Below the pieces are notes generated by a model. That model saw only the letters and a list, made by a program, of their open reading frames with translations, was not told the DNA's origin and did not search any database. The translations under genes and the position numbers were made by a program. Shown here piece after piece: positions 1-10,030 of a stretch of DNA of 64,000 bases (positions within the stretch are counted from its first letter, which is position 1; every line of letters begins with the position of its first letter). This DNA is from Musa acuminata AAA Group. Taxonomy: Eukaryota; Streptophyta; Magnoliopsida; Zingiberales; Musaceae. Location of the stretch: the NCBI RefSeq assembly GCF_036884655.1, contig NC_088331.1:12471001-12535000 (forward strand), in the 5' to 3' direction.

Positions 1-1382
1 CCCAGCGAAGCTGGGCGGTGCAACCGCCCCAGGCAGGAGGTGGCACCGCCTGGGCTCAGTCTCCGAGCGAGACTGGGCGGTGCAACCTCTCCTGACAGAG
101 GTAGCACCGCCTGAGCTCGGTCTTCGAGCTCTGGCAAGAGAGGTGCAACCGCCTCAGTCAGGAGGTGGCACCGCTTGGGGCTCAGTCTCCGAGCCAGACT
201 CAGGAGGTGCAACCACCCCTGACAGAGAGGTGCAACCGCCTGGGCTCAGTCTCCGAGCTCTGCTAGGCGGTGCAACCTCTCCAGTCAGGAGGTGCAACCG
301 CTTGATCCCGGAATTCCGGGATTTGATCGTTTTGAGCTCCAAATTTGAACTGGGTTGGGGCCTATAAATACCCCACCCATTCAGCACAGAAAGAGCAAGA
401 GACCTACACCGAAATCTTGATCTTCTCTGTGATTCTTGAGCTCAAAATTGTTGAAAAGCCTTTAAGTTCTCCTCCTTCTATTCTTCAAAGTCTTGAGTTG
501 TAAAGAGAGGAGAGAAAGGTTTTGTATGGGTTGTCTCCTGATCCTGTCAAAAGGAGTGAAACTGTAAAAGGGCAGTTGGCCTTCGCCTATTGAAGGAAGG
601 CCTCTAGTTGACGTTGGTGACCTCGTCGGTGGAGGAAGCCAAAAGTGGAGTAGGTCAAGACTGACCGAACCACTCTAAATCTCTGGTTTGCTTTTGCTTT
701 AAGCACTTTATCATTACTGCAAACCTCCTACATAGCTACTGCCCTCTGCGCTTTTACAAACAAGTCTCTAAGTTCTGATTTTTTCGAATCTGCATTCAGA
801 CGTAAATCGGTGTTTTCGTACGATCTTTACATTGCAGTTTACGTTTACGTTCTGATTCCATTTATAACTGCAAACTATCTTCTGTGCTTTTACGAACGAG
901 TTTCTAAGTTCAGATCTTTCTAAAACTGCGCAAATTGCGTTTAGACGTAAAACTATGTTTAGACGTAAAACTGTGTTTAGACGTAAAACTGCGTTTAGAC
1001 GTAAACTGCGCAAACTGTGTTTAGACGCAAACTGAGTTTAGACGCAAACTGCGTTTAGGCGCAAACTGTGTTTAGATGCAAACTGCGTTTAGATGTAAAC
1101 TGAGTTTAGACGTAAAACTACGTTTAGACGCAAACTGCGTTTAGACGCAAACTGCATTTTGACGCAAATTGCGTTTAGACGCAAACTGTGTTTAAACACA
1201 AACTGAGTTTAGACGCCAACTGCGTTTAGACGCAAACTGCGTAAACTGCGCTTAATCTTAAGATTGGCTTGTACATCGAAATCGCTTTTATTGAACAAAC
1301 GCAGCTTTCGTTTTTAATCGCTGAAAGATTTCCGCTGCACTAATTCACTCCCCCCCCCCTCTTAGTGCTCTCGATCCTAACA
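1..1382 (+). repeat. S0 first LTR, partial
   Basis: The copy starts inside the GC-rich palindrome cluster (GGCGGTGCAACCGCC-type units to about 300). It continues through a TATAAATA box near 364, a conserved U5-like block, a tandem 17-bp array (about 930-1250), a poly-C tract (about 1350) and the family terminus CCTAACA ending at 1382. The U3 start is outside the window. No gene is encoded; the reading frames across the palindrome cluster are by-products of the repeat. Confidence 0.88.
930..1250 (+). repeat. 17-bp minisatellite inside an LTR
   Basis: About 17 head-to-tail copies of a unit close to GTTTAGACGCAAACTGC are visible, with single-base variants (GTAAAAC, GATGCAAAC, GAGTTTAG). Other LTRs of the family hold one or two such units at the same place (for example around 3595 and 13845). 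This is therefore a local expansion in one copy. Confidence 0.9.
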
Positions 1383-2292
1383 TTAATTTCATTTTCGGAT
1401 TCGCTTAACAATTGGTATCCTAACAATAAGATTTTCTCATACACTTATGAAAAATATTTTTCTGAAATGGATTTGATGAAATGATTCCTACTTATAAATT
1501 CCATCTTGAAATATGGATGATAGTGTTTTTACTTTGAAAGACTTGCTTCACATCCATATCTTGATCCTTGTAAAAATGAAGCATGATTTAATCTCTCATC
1601 GATTTTAACTTCACTCAAAGTAAAATCACAAATAGCCTTCCTCCTTCATGCAAAAAGATTATAACAAATAAAAAGGAAGAAGTATTCAAAGCAATCTATG
1701 TATCATGCTTTCCTTTATATGCTTGGAAAATAACATATAAAGGCATGAACAACTATCACACTTATTCTCAAAATTCGCTTATTGTTCTCCTGCTAACACA
1801 ATTACCATGCTTTTTGTTGATGACAAAGGGGGAGAAATATATGAGTATTAATGCCATGCTTACATCACCAAGAAATATATGAGTATTAATGCCATGCTTG
1901 CATCACCAAGAGATATATGAATTGATGCTATGATTGCTATAATTTGCATTATGCCTTGTTTGTATCATGTAATGATATCAAAATCTTATTTCGCAGTTTT
2001 ACATGTTGACATCTTACAATATGATGAATTGCTACTATTACCATCATTCAAACCTGTTATGTAAAATTTGAAAATGAATGTCAAGCCTTGACATCATCTT
2101 CAGAGAGAAACATCATGATGGGAATCATGATGGGAGTATTGATAAGTTTAAATGATTTTAACTTATCAATACGTCTCTTGAATTCAAAGGTTTTGAATTC
2201 AAGAATGACTTATCTCAAGTATGGCATATAGAAAGGGGGAGTTAAGGATAACTCCATTATCAATTGATTGTCATCATAAAAAAGGGGGAGAT
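1383..2292 (+). other. S0 residual 3' non-coding region with polypurine tracts
   Basis: AT-rich sequence without a gene. It contains an internal tract AAAGGGGGAGAA (1825-1836) after TTGTTGATGAC, a duplicated block ending GAAATATATGAGTATTAATGC (about 1835-1900), and the terminal tract AAAAAAGGGGGAGAT (2278-2292) abutting the 3' LTR. The layout matches the region downstream of pol in SA (20060-21342). Confidence 0.8.
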
Positions 2293-3985
2293 TGTTGAAT
2301 CTCGGATTTGGATGATGAAGTCAATTGTCATTTGTTATTTAATCTATATGTTGAGATAAGTGTGCAGGATTAACTACGATGAAAATAAGATATGCAACAG
2401 GAGTTGCGCCGGAGTCAAGACAATGATCACGTTGGGAGTTCGAGAGTTCGACGGAAGTTCGGATAGTCGTCGGAGGTTCTGCGGGAACAAATCCGAGAAG
2501 TCCATGAGCTTGCCAAAGAAGCTCGTCGGAACTCGCCAAGTGGATCGTCGCAAGTCCAGGAGTTTGCCGGAAGTCCGCAGGAGCATCACCGAGGGTTCAT
2601 CGGATGATCGACGGAAGTTCGCCGGAAGCTCGCCGGAAGAAGCGATTGATGCACCGGAGCAAGTTGCAGTAAATATCTTAGGAAAAATCGTAGTTAGCAC
2701 AATGATTAAGTTGGAAATGGGAGGTGATCCCATTGACTTAATCTTGGGGCAATTGGGCCCTTGAAAAAACCAGAATTGGGTAGAATGGATCAACCCATTC
2801 GGACCCTGATTTTTGCCAGGCGGTTCAACCGCCTCAGTCAGGCGGTGGCACAGCTTGAGCTTAGTCTTCGAGCTCTGGTAGGAGGTGCAACTGCCCCTGA
2901 CAGAGGTGGCACCGCCTGGGCTCGGTCTCTGAGCTCTGGTTGAGCGGTGCAACCGCCTTAGTTAGGAGGTGGCACCGCTTGAGCTCGGTCTTCGAGCTCT
3001 GGCAGGAGGTGCAACCGCCCTTGACAAGAGGTGGCATCGCCCAGAGGCTCAGTCATCGAGCTCTGCCAAGCGGTGCAAACGCTCTAGTCAGGCGGTGCAA
3101 CCGCCAGATCCTGGAATTTCGGAAATTGACAGTTTTGAGCTCCAAATTCAAACTAGGTTGGGGCCTATAAATACCCCACCCATTCAGCACTGAAAGGCAA
3201 CATACAAACACCGAAATCCTAATCTTATTCTGTGATTCTTAGAGCTCAAAATTGTTGTAAAGGCCAAAAGTTCTTCTCCCTCTTTTCTTTCAAGTTATGA
3301 TCTTTAAAGAGAGGAGAGAAAATTCAGTAAGGGTTGTCTCCTAAGCCCGTCAAAAGGAGTGAAACTGTAAAATGGTGGTTGGCCTTCGCCTATTGAAGGA
3401 AGGCCTCTAGTTGACGTCTCTGACCTTGTCGGTGGAGGAAGCCAAAAGTGGAGTAGGTCAAGATTGACCGAACCACTCTAAATCTCGGTTTGCATTTACT
3501 TTGAGCATCTTATCCTTACTGCAAATCTCATCAAAAGCTTACTGCTTTCTGCGCATATACGATCGGGTTTCAAGCTTTGCACTTTCCGAATCGGCGTTTA
3601 GATGTAAATCAGTTTTATCGTACAATCATCATATTTCAGTTTGCGTTTACGTTTTGATTTCTATCATAACTGCAAACTACCTTTATATCCTTGCTTTAAC
3701 TGCATCTCGCTTAATCAAGTGATTTACGAATCAACATTTAGACGTAAAACAATTTTTTTCGTACGAATATCATATTTCAGTTTGCGCTTACTATCTGATT
3801 AGAATCATAACCGCAAACTGTATTTATATCTTTGCTGCATCTCACTTAAACAAAAGTTAAAGTGATTTATGAATCAGCTTTCTTACCAAAATCACTTTTA
3901 ACGAACGAACGTAGTTTTTATTTTTCGTAGAAGGTTTTCCGCTGCACTAATTCACCCCCCCCTCTTAGTGCTCTTGATCCTAACA
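2293..3985 (+). repeat. S0 3' LTR, complete, 1693 bp
   Basis: Starts TGTTGAATCTC directly after a polypurine tract and ends CCTAACA. Internal order: CGGAAGTTCG-rich block (2430-2660), palindrome cluster (2815-3110), TATAAATA (3166-3173), poly-C (about 3955), terminus. By eye it is very close to the SE left LTR (33025-34715, 1691 bp), so S0 and SE are of one subfamily. Reading frames on both strands of this block are repeat artefacts. Confidence 0.92.
3166..3173 (+). promoter_or_regulatory. LTR TATA box
   Basis: TATAAATA in the context GGCCTATAAATACCCC, just downstream of the palindrome cluster. The same context recurs in most full family LTRs (about 364, 7291, 13418, 18951, 29948; minus strand about 22809 and 33840). 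It is the expected core promoter at the U3/R boundary. Confidence 0.7.
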
Positions 3986-3999
3986 GATTTGAGAACCGG

Positions 4000-4530
4000 T
4001 TACAAGAAGTACTTAATGATTTCAAAAAGGACTTACTGGGGAGCCTTAGTAAATTTCAACAAGGTGGGAGCTCAAGTTCTACATTACATAGATCTGAAAA
4101 TACTAGAAAAGGGCTCCAAGATTGTGACACAATCTACTCGTACATGAAAGTGGATGGACAGCTCGCCAAAATTTGTTAGACTACTATAGTGTTGGAATAT
4201 CAGAGTAGGTTTAAAAGATTGTCAAATCAAGCTAGAGATTGGTTGGAACGATAACTTCTGGATACATTTATTGAAGGGCTTATTCCAGAGATTCGGTGTG
4301 AAGTTAAGGCTCGTCAACCCCGCACTATGATAGCTGCGATCTCATTCGCACATCTACATGAGAAAAAAATCAATAGAGAAAATCATGGAAATAGAAGTGA
4401 CAACAACCAGATGATTAGTAAGCCACTGGCCTCATCTATTCCCAACCAAAGCCTTGACACCCGAAGACTAACCCAAGAAGAACTCAATGAAAGATTAGCA
4501 AAGGGTTTGCACTATGATGAAAAGTAGAGT
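4000..4530 (+). pseudogene. G1 gag fragment (retrotransposon gag)
   Basis: Degenerate Gypsy gag. The recognisable string FIEGLIPEIRCEVKARQP lies at about 4270-4320 and is shared with G2 and element I. Relative to G2, about 230 bp is missing near 4150, where the tyrosine-rich N-terminal part joins DGQLAK. In-frame stops include a TAG at about 4178 and a TAA near 4252. The CCHC knuckle is eroded. It cannot make a working capsid protein. Confidence 0.7.
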
Positions 4531-4554
4531 ATGGAGCACCAATGTAAATAAGGG

Positions 4555-4986
4555 CAACATATGATAATTGAGCCAATTGGAGAGGAACCGAAAGCAGAAG
4601 AGTTGGACTCCGATTATGAAGTTGTGGAAACTAATGAAGATATTGAAGCTATCACATATACAGTGCATGCATTAACTAGCTATGCTAACCCATAAACTAT
4701 GAAAATCATAGGAACTTTGAAGCATCAGCCTATCACTATGTTGATTGATATGTGCAGCACTAATAATTTTATAGACAGGAAAGTTGCAGCCCGATTAGCT
4801 TACCGCATTGAAGGCTATGACAGATTCGAAGTAAAGATTACTGATGGACAGATTTTAACTTGTGATAGCAAAGGCGAGGAGTTTCTTGCAATAATTACTA
4901 CACTAAAAGATCGACCTGTTGCTTACACTATCAAAAAGTGGAGACCATACTTACTTGATCAATGTGTTGTGATGTGTTGCAGATAG
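4555..4986 (+). pseudogene. G1 protease-RNase H fusion remnant
   Basis: A retropepsin-like block where the usual DTGS(T)N motif reads DMCSTNNF, so the catalytic Thr-Gly is lost. About 60 residues later the frame passes into VAYTIKKWRPYLLDQ, which resembles the segment before the Gypsy RNase H motif. RT is absent. The same DMCSTNN string and the same join are present in G2. Confidence 0.65.
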
Positions 4987-5072
4987 CCTATGATTGAAGT
5001 GCTGAAAGAGAAGCTCCCCGAGATTGATGCTACTCAGCCTTGAGGACAAGACTGATTTGAAGAGGGAGGAAC

Positions 5073-5377
5073 TGCTAGGACCCTTTTTCTAAGCTTTTGA
5101 ATAATGTTTATTGAGTATGTTTAGTCCAGTTATTTATTGAGTCGGTTTGGTTCAGTTAGAGTCAAGTAGAGGTTTATTTAATATTTATTTATTATTAGAG
5201 TTCAAGTCCTAATGGATTCTGAGTGGAACTCTATAAATAGGGATGTAACTACTTCTTTTCAGTTATCTATGAAAAACACTATTCTGTCTTTTGACAAACC
5301 CTAGGAGGCCGATCCCCTCGAAGTGATCATCCCCTTTCTCTTCTTCTTTTTTACGATAAGACTTTAGAGTCTTATCA
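5073..5377 (+). repeat. G1 3' LTR, about 305 bp
   Basis: Begins TGCTAGGACCC after a purine tract GAAGAGGGAGGAAC (5059-5072) and ends CTTATCA. It contains TATAAATA (5232-5239) and one copy of a GGAGGCCGATCCCCTCGAAG unit that is amplified in G2. The boundary is set by TG...CA and the PPT; the missing 5' LTR prevents confirmation. Confidence 0.65.
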
Positions 5378-5578
5378 GGGAGTTAAGATTAACTCCGTCA
5401 TCAATTGGTTGTCATCATAAAAAAGGGGGAGATTGTTGAATCTCAGATTTTGATGATGAAGCCAATTGATAGTGTTTATCTAATGTGCGTATAAGTGATG
5501 CAGGATTAACATCGATCAGAAGAGGCAAATCAATTAAAGTAGGAGGAATCAAACGTTGGGCTAAAGCAAATATGTCAA
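5378..5578 (+). mobile_element. S1: Sirevirus 3' end fragment (3' non-coding, PPT, LTR start)
   Basis: GGGAGTTAAGATTAACTCC followed by a PPT (AAAAAAGGGGGAGAT) and the first 144 bp of an LTR beginning TGTTGAATCTC at 5435. The LTR is cut at 5578 by the next LTR start. The five bases before that start are GTCAA; a matching right copy is not found in the window. Confidence 0.75.
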
Positions 5579-6438
5579 TGTTGAATCTCGTATTTTGATG
5601 ATGAAACCAATTGATAATTGTGTTGATGTTTTAATCTACATTTTGAGTGACGCGGGATGCTTCAATCAAGATGAGACAATTAAAGCAAGAAAAATCATGT
5701 TGCGCTAAGGATATCGGAGTTGCGAAGTCAATTGGCCAATTGGGCAATAAGTCGCAGGAGAGGACGATGCGCCAAAGAATCGGATGAAGTGTTGAGGGAC
5801 CAATGACATGCCAGACAACATCATTATTGCTTAGTATTAATTGTCTAGATAGAAGTGTGTTTTACATGTACAGGATTAACTACGATGGCAAGGCATAGAG
5901 CAAAATGAAATCCCGAAGTCAAGGATGCGATCACGTTGGGAGTTCGAGAGTTCGTCGGAAGTCCGAACGTTCGTCGGAAGTTCTGGAGGAACCAGCCAAG
6001 AAGTCTCAGAGCTTGCTAGAGAAGCTCGTCGGAACTCGCCAAGAAGATCGTCGTAAAGTCCAGGAGCTTGCTGGGAGTCCGTCGGAATTTCATTGGAAGA
6101 TCGCCGGAAGAATAGACATAGGGACTTATTTTGCGTAGCAAATGTCTTAGGATTTCGTAGTTAGCACATAATTAGGCTTGGATTGGGCTAACCCAATTAG
6201 GGGCCAGCTAGGCCCATGTAAGAACTATGTTGGGCCCAATAAGAGGCCCAAATAGTGCCCCAAGAGGTCTCACCGTCGTGGCATACTCTTCGAGATTGTG
6301 TCAAGCAGTGGTACCGCTAGTCTGGGCGATTATACCACCCCTGGCATGGTGCCAGGCGATGGTACCGCCAGTCTAGGCGGTGGTACTGCCCAGCACTACA
6401 CCTCAGGCAGTGGTACCGCCAGACCTGGGTGGTGGTAC
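5579..6438 (+). repeat. S2: truncated Sirevirus LTR (U3 part only)
   Basis: Begins TGTTGAATCTCG and carries the extra 5' module seen in SB LTRs (CAAGATGAGACAATTAAAGC...), then the CGGAAG-rich block and a palindrome cluster (about 6297-6436) whose units centre on GGTACC (GGCGGTGGTACCGCC-like). It stops inside the cluster where SA begins. The last five bases are GGTAC, the putative target site of SA. Confidence 0.8.
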
Positions 6439-7963
6439 TATTAAATCTCAGATTTTGATGATGAAGTCAATTGTCATTTGTTATCTAATCCATATGTTAA
6501 GATAAATGTGCAGGATTAACTACGATGAAAGTAAGATATGCAGCAGGAGTTGCGCCGGAGTCAAGACTATGATCATGTTGGGAGTTCGAGAGTTCAACGG
6601 AAGTTCGGACGATCGTCGGAGGTTCTACGGGAACAAATCTGAGAAGTCCAAGAGCTTGCCAAAAGAAGCTCGTCGGAACTCACCAAGTGGATCGTCGCAA
6701 GTCCAGGAGTTTGCCGGAAGTCTGTAGGAGCATCACCGAGGTTTCATAGGATGATCGATGGAAGTTCGCCGAAAGCTCGTCGGAAGAAGCGATTGACGCA
6801 CCGGAGCAAGTTGCAGTAAATGTCTTAAGAAATATCATAGTTAGCACTATGATTAAGTTAGAAATGGGAGGTGATCCCATTAACTTAATCTTGGGGCAAT
6901 TGGGCCCTTGACATACCCAAATTGGGCCGAATGGATCAGCCCATTCGGACCCAGATTTCCTGGCCAACGGTGGCACCGCTTGGGTCGGCGGTGGCACCAC
7001 CTAGGGCTTAGTCTCCGAGCGAAACTGGGCGGTGCAACCGCCCCTGACAAGCGGTGGAACCACCTGAGCTCGGTCTCCGAGCTCTACCAAGTGGTGCAAC
7101 CACCCTAGTCATGCGGTGGCACCGCTTGGGCTCAGTCTCCGAGCGAGACTGGGCGGTGCAACCGCCCCTATCAAGCGGTGGCACCGCCTAGAGGCTCAGT
7201 CTCCGAGCTCTGCCAGGCGGTGCAACCGCTAGACCCTAGAATTTCGGGAGATGACAGTTTTGAGCTCGAAATTCAAACTGGTTTGGGGCCTATAAATACC
7301 CCACCCTTTCCTGCATGAAAGGGCACCGAAAGCTTGGTCTTACTTTGTGATTTTAGAGCTCAAAAGTGTTGTAAAGTCTAGAAGTTATCCGCCCTCTTTT
7401 CTTCCAAGTTTTGATCTTTCAAGAGAGGAGAGGAAAGTTTGTAAGGGTTGTCTCCTAAGCCCATCAAAAGGAGTGAAACTGTAAAAGGGTGGTTGGCCTT
7501 CGTCTATTGAAGGAAGGCCTCTAGTGGACGTCGGTGACCTCGTTGGTGAAGGAAGCCAAAAGTGGATGTAGGTCAAGATTGACCGAAGCACTCTAAATCT
7601 CAGTTTGCATTTACTTTGAGCATCTTATCTTTACTGCAAACCTCCTCAGTAGCTTACTGCCTTCTGCTCATTTAAGAACATGTTTCTTAGTTAAGTGTTT
7701 TCCGAATCGGCATTAAGACGGAAATCGGTTTTATCGTACGAACATCATATTTCAGTTTGCGCTTACATTCTGATTTCTATCTTAGCTGCAAACTGCCTTC
7801 CTTACTTTACTTCAAATACGTTTTCGTAAGCTTTCTAGGTTATTATCTGCACGAAACTACTTTTACGTTGGAATTGGATTTCAATGTAGGAACATAGTTT
7901 TAATCGTCGAAAGTTTTCCGCTGCACTAATTCACCCCCCCTCTTAGTGCTCTTGATCCTGACA
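6439..7963 (+). repeat. SA 5' LTR, 1525 bp
   Basis: Begins TATTAAATCTC (a TGTTGAATCTC variant with two G-to-A changes) and ends CCTGACA (A-to-G in CCTAACA). It holds the CGGAAG block, the palindrome cluster (about 6965-7235), TATAAATA at 7291-7298 and a poly-C tract. It is directly followed by the PBS. Terminal mutations in both ends indicate age. Confidence 0.9.
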
Positions 7964-7965
7964 AT

Positions 7966-7977
7966 TGGTATCAGAGC
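7966..7977 (+). other. SA primer binding site for initiator tRNA-Met
   Basis: TGGTATCAGAGC begins two bases after the LTR end. It is complementary to the 3' end of plant initiator tRNA-Met, the usual primer of Copia elements. It is the binding site and not a tRNA gene. Confidence 0.9.
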
Positions 7978-8013
7978 GAGGTTAACTCTCAAACGGATTA
8001 AAACTCAAGAGAG

Positions 8014-8930
8014 ATGGCATATGCCGGAAACCAAGAGGGCCACTCTATTACACATCCACCCATGTTCAATGGAATGTACTACACCTATTGGAAGACCCGA
8101 ATGAGGATCTTCCTTATTTCAATGGATTTTGAACTTTGGAATCTTATCGAAATGGATTTTCAAAGTCTTCTCTTCCAATGATCGATTGGAATGAATTAGA
8201 GAAGAAGACTTTTGCTCTTAATGCAAAGGCTATGAATGCCTTATTTTGTGCGCTTGATAAAAATGAGTTCAATCGTGTTTTGGTTTGTGAAACCGCGTTT
8301 GATATTTGGTATACACTCGAAGTGACTCACGAAGGCACAAGTAGAGTGAAAGAGTCAAAAATCAATCTTTTGATACATTCTTTTGAACTTTTCCGAATGA
8401 AACCGAGCGAGACTATTGGCGACATGTACACCCGTTTCACGGATATCATCAATGGTCTAAAAGGACTTGGCAAAAGTTTTTTAGATTTTGAGCTCATAAA
8501 TAAGATTCTAAGATCCCTTCCTAAGAGTTGGGACCCTAAAGTCACTACTATTCAAAAGGCTAAAGATTTAAACAACTTCCCTCTCGAAGAACTAATCGGG
8601 TCATTAATGACCTACGAAATGACTTGCAAGGCTCATGAAGAGCAAGAAGACATCCTTCCAAAGAACAGGAAGGATATGACACTTAGAACTTTTGATGACC
8701 ACTTGAGAGAAAACTCAAGTGATGAGGACTGTGACGATGACTTGGCACTTCTAACAAGGAAATTCAAAAAATTCATTAAGAGAAACAAGTTTAAAAGTGA
8801 CACAAAAAATAAACTTGAACCCAAAAAGGACCAAGTTATTTGCTACGAGTGCAAAAAGCCGGGACACTACAGAAGTGATTGTCCCCAAGCCAAGAAGAGA
8901 ACATCAAAGAAGAAGGCGCTCAAAGCATAG
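8014..8930 (+). pseudogene. SA gag (UBN2-type capsid with CCHC knuckle)
   Basis: The start is ATG at 8014 (MAYAGNQEGHS), matching the SE gag start. A single-base deletion near 8149 shifts the frame; the rest reads continuously from about 8150. The YWKTRMRIFL and LFCALDKNEFNRV motifs typify plant Copia gag (DUF4219/UBN2). An acidic run (ENSSDEDCDDDLALL) precedes the knuckle CYECKKPGHYRSDC at about 8843-8884. A TAG at 8928-8930 ends the frame early. Gag would form the cytoplasmic particle. Confidence 0.85.
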
Positions 8931-9620
8931 TGGGATGACTCGAGCGTATTCGAAGAAGAGGAGTCCAACACCAAGCAAGTTGCTCATTACGCCTTAATGG
9001 CCATCAGAGAAGAGGTAACAAATTTAATTAATGCAGATTTATCATTTGATGAATTATTAAATGCCTTACATGACTTATTTGATGAATGTAAAACAATTAG
9101 TAGAAAATATAAATTACTGAAAAATAAGCATGATAGTCTTATTAGCAATTTTGATAAATTAAAAACTGAATATCATGATAGTTTAGCTCAATGTAAAAAA
9201 TGTCATAATCTAGAAACTCTCCAAAAGCAAAACTTGCTACTTAAGGACACCTTGAAGAAATTCAAGGTTGGTAGCAAGTCCTTGAACATGATCCTTGCAA
9301 ATAAGGGTCACGTTCCCAAAAGAAGTGGAATCATATTTGTGAGAAGTCCTCACTAAAATCCAATCACCTTTATAAAAGGCCCCATCTTACATGTTCGACA
9401 CCAAAGCAAATGCAACTTTTGTTACAAATATGGATACAAAACGTATCAGTGTCCATTCAAGAAAATTAGTCCGAACAAATTAATTTGGATTCCTAAAGGA
9501 ACCATGATAAACTCTATGCAACATGATAAACAATGTAGATTAGTTTTTGAGGCACCCAAAAGCAAATGGGTACCTAAAAATTATCCTTTCTTGTAGAGAT
9601 ATACACCATCACAAGCTACG
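8931..9620 (+). pseudogene. SA Gag-Pol spacer: coiled coil and second zinc knuckle remnant
   Basis: This is the same frame as gag, after its stop. A lysine/leucine/asparagine-rich stretch (LSFDELLNALHDLFDECK, then repeated heptad-like K/L spacing, 9040-9290) suggests a coiled coil. A second knuckle-like string CNFCYKYGYKTYQC (about 9406-9450) has Tyr where His is expected. Stops occur at 9354-9356 and near 9594. A helical spacer before protease is usual in Sireviruses. Confidence 0.7.
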
Positions 9621-10030
9621 AGTAAGAGATGGTACCTTGATAGTGGATGCTCAAGGTATATGACCGGAGATCCATCTCAATTCTTTAAGCTCACTAGCAT
9701 AGACGAAGGCTATGTCACCTTCGGAGACAACAACAAGGGTAAAATCATTGGCAAAGGAACCATAGGTAACAAATCCAACTTCTTTATTGAAGATATTTTG
9801 TTAGTTGATGGTTTAAAACATAACCTCTTGAGCATTAGTCAATTATGTGATAAAGGATATATCGTCAAATTCGAATCTAATGCTTGCATCATTGAAAAAC
9901 CGCACAAAACATATCTATGATTGTATTAAAATAGAATAACGTATACACCATTGACATCAATGATCTTTGCAATGAAATGTGTTTCTCGGTTTTGAATGAG
10001 GATGCTTGGCTTTAGCATAGGAAATTAGGT
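9621..10030 (+). pseudogene. SA aspartic protease and GAG-pre-integrase start
   Basis: WYLDSGCSRYMTGDPSQF (about 9630-9683) carries the Copia protease D-S-G catalytic motif. It is followed by the conserved FGDNNKGKIIGKGT and LLVDGLKHNLLSISQLCDKG. The frame stops at 9918-9920, after which the reading frame changes. AWL-stop-HRKLGH near 10000-10030 shows a TGG-to-TAG change in the pre-integrase zinc-binding region. Confidence 0.78.

Larger units (their letters stand above)
1..3985 (+). mobile_element. S0: internally deleted Sirevirus-like Copia element
   Basis: A partial LTR (1-1382) is followed by about 0.9 kb of 3' non-coding sequence, a polypurine tract and a full second LTR (2293-3985). 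The whole gag-pol region is missing. The sequence right after the first LTR (TTAATTTCATTTTCGG) matches 3' non-coding sequence that follows pol in SA near 20260, so the deletion joined the LTR end to the post-pol region. The left end lies outside the window, so the TSD cannot be checked. Lineage comes from LTR termini, PPT form and similarity to SA and SE. Confidence 0.85.
3986..5377 (+). mobile_element. G1: Gypsy deletion derivative (gag, partial protease, 3' LTR)
   Basis: A Ty3/Gypsy remnant that begins mid-gag directly after the S0 LTR and runs to a short 3' LTR. It has no reverse transcriptase or integrase. The protease-like block runs into a residue string (KKWRPYLL) that belongs to Gypsy RNase H, so the RT was removed by deletion. 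G2 (31672-33024) has the same join. The 5' LTR is absent from the window. Gypsy assignment rests on gag similarity to element I and on the protease and RNase H strings. Confidence 0.75.

Noticed and set aside
80..367. Many open frames with GGATAPD/RWHRP-like text over LTR palindromes on both strands (also 2761-3193, 6908-7108, 13013-13444, 18568-18913, 22784-23161, 33913-34301)
   Set aside because: They come from short GC-rich palindromic DNA repeats that lack stops in several frames at once. Frames overlap on both strands and vary with repeat number. They lie upstream of the LTR promoter and show no domain.
2360..2764. Open frames over the CGGAAG block (VGTRQVDRRKSRSLPEVRR-type; also 6506-6727, 12623-12901, 23580-23894, 29416-29709, 30963-31169, 34337-34648)
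   Set aside because: They recur in each LTR copy in U3, with frame and length changing from copy to copy. Repetitive DNA words explain them.
7966..7977. Possible tRNA gene near TGGTATCAGAGC sites
   Set aside because: Only 12 bases match the tRNA 3' end complement. No cloverleaf surrounds any of these sites. They are primer binding sites.
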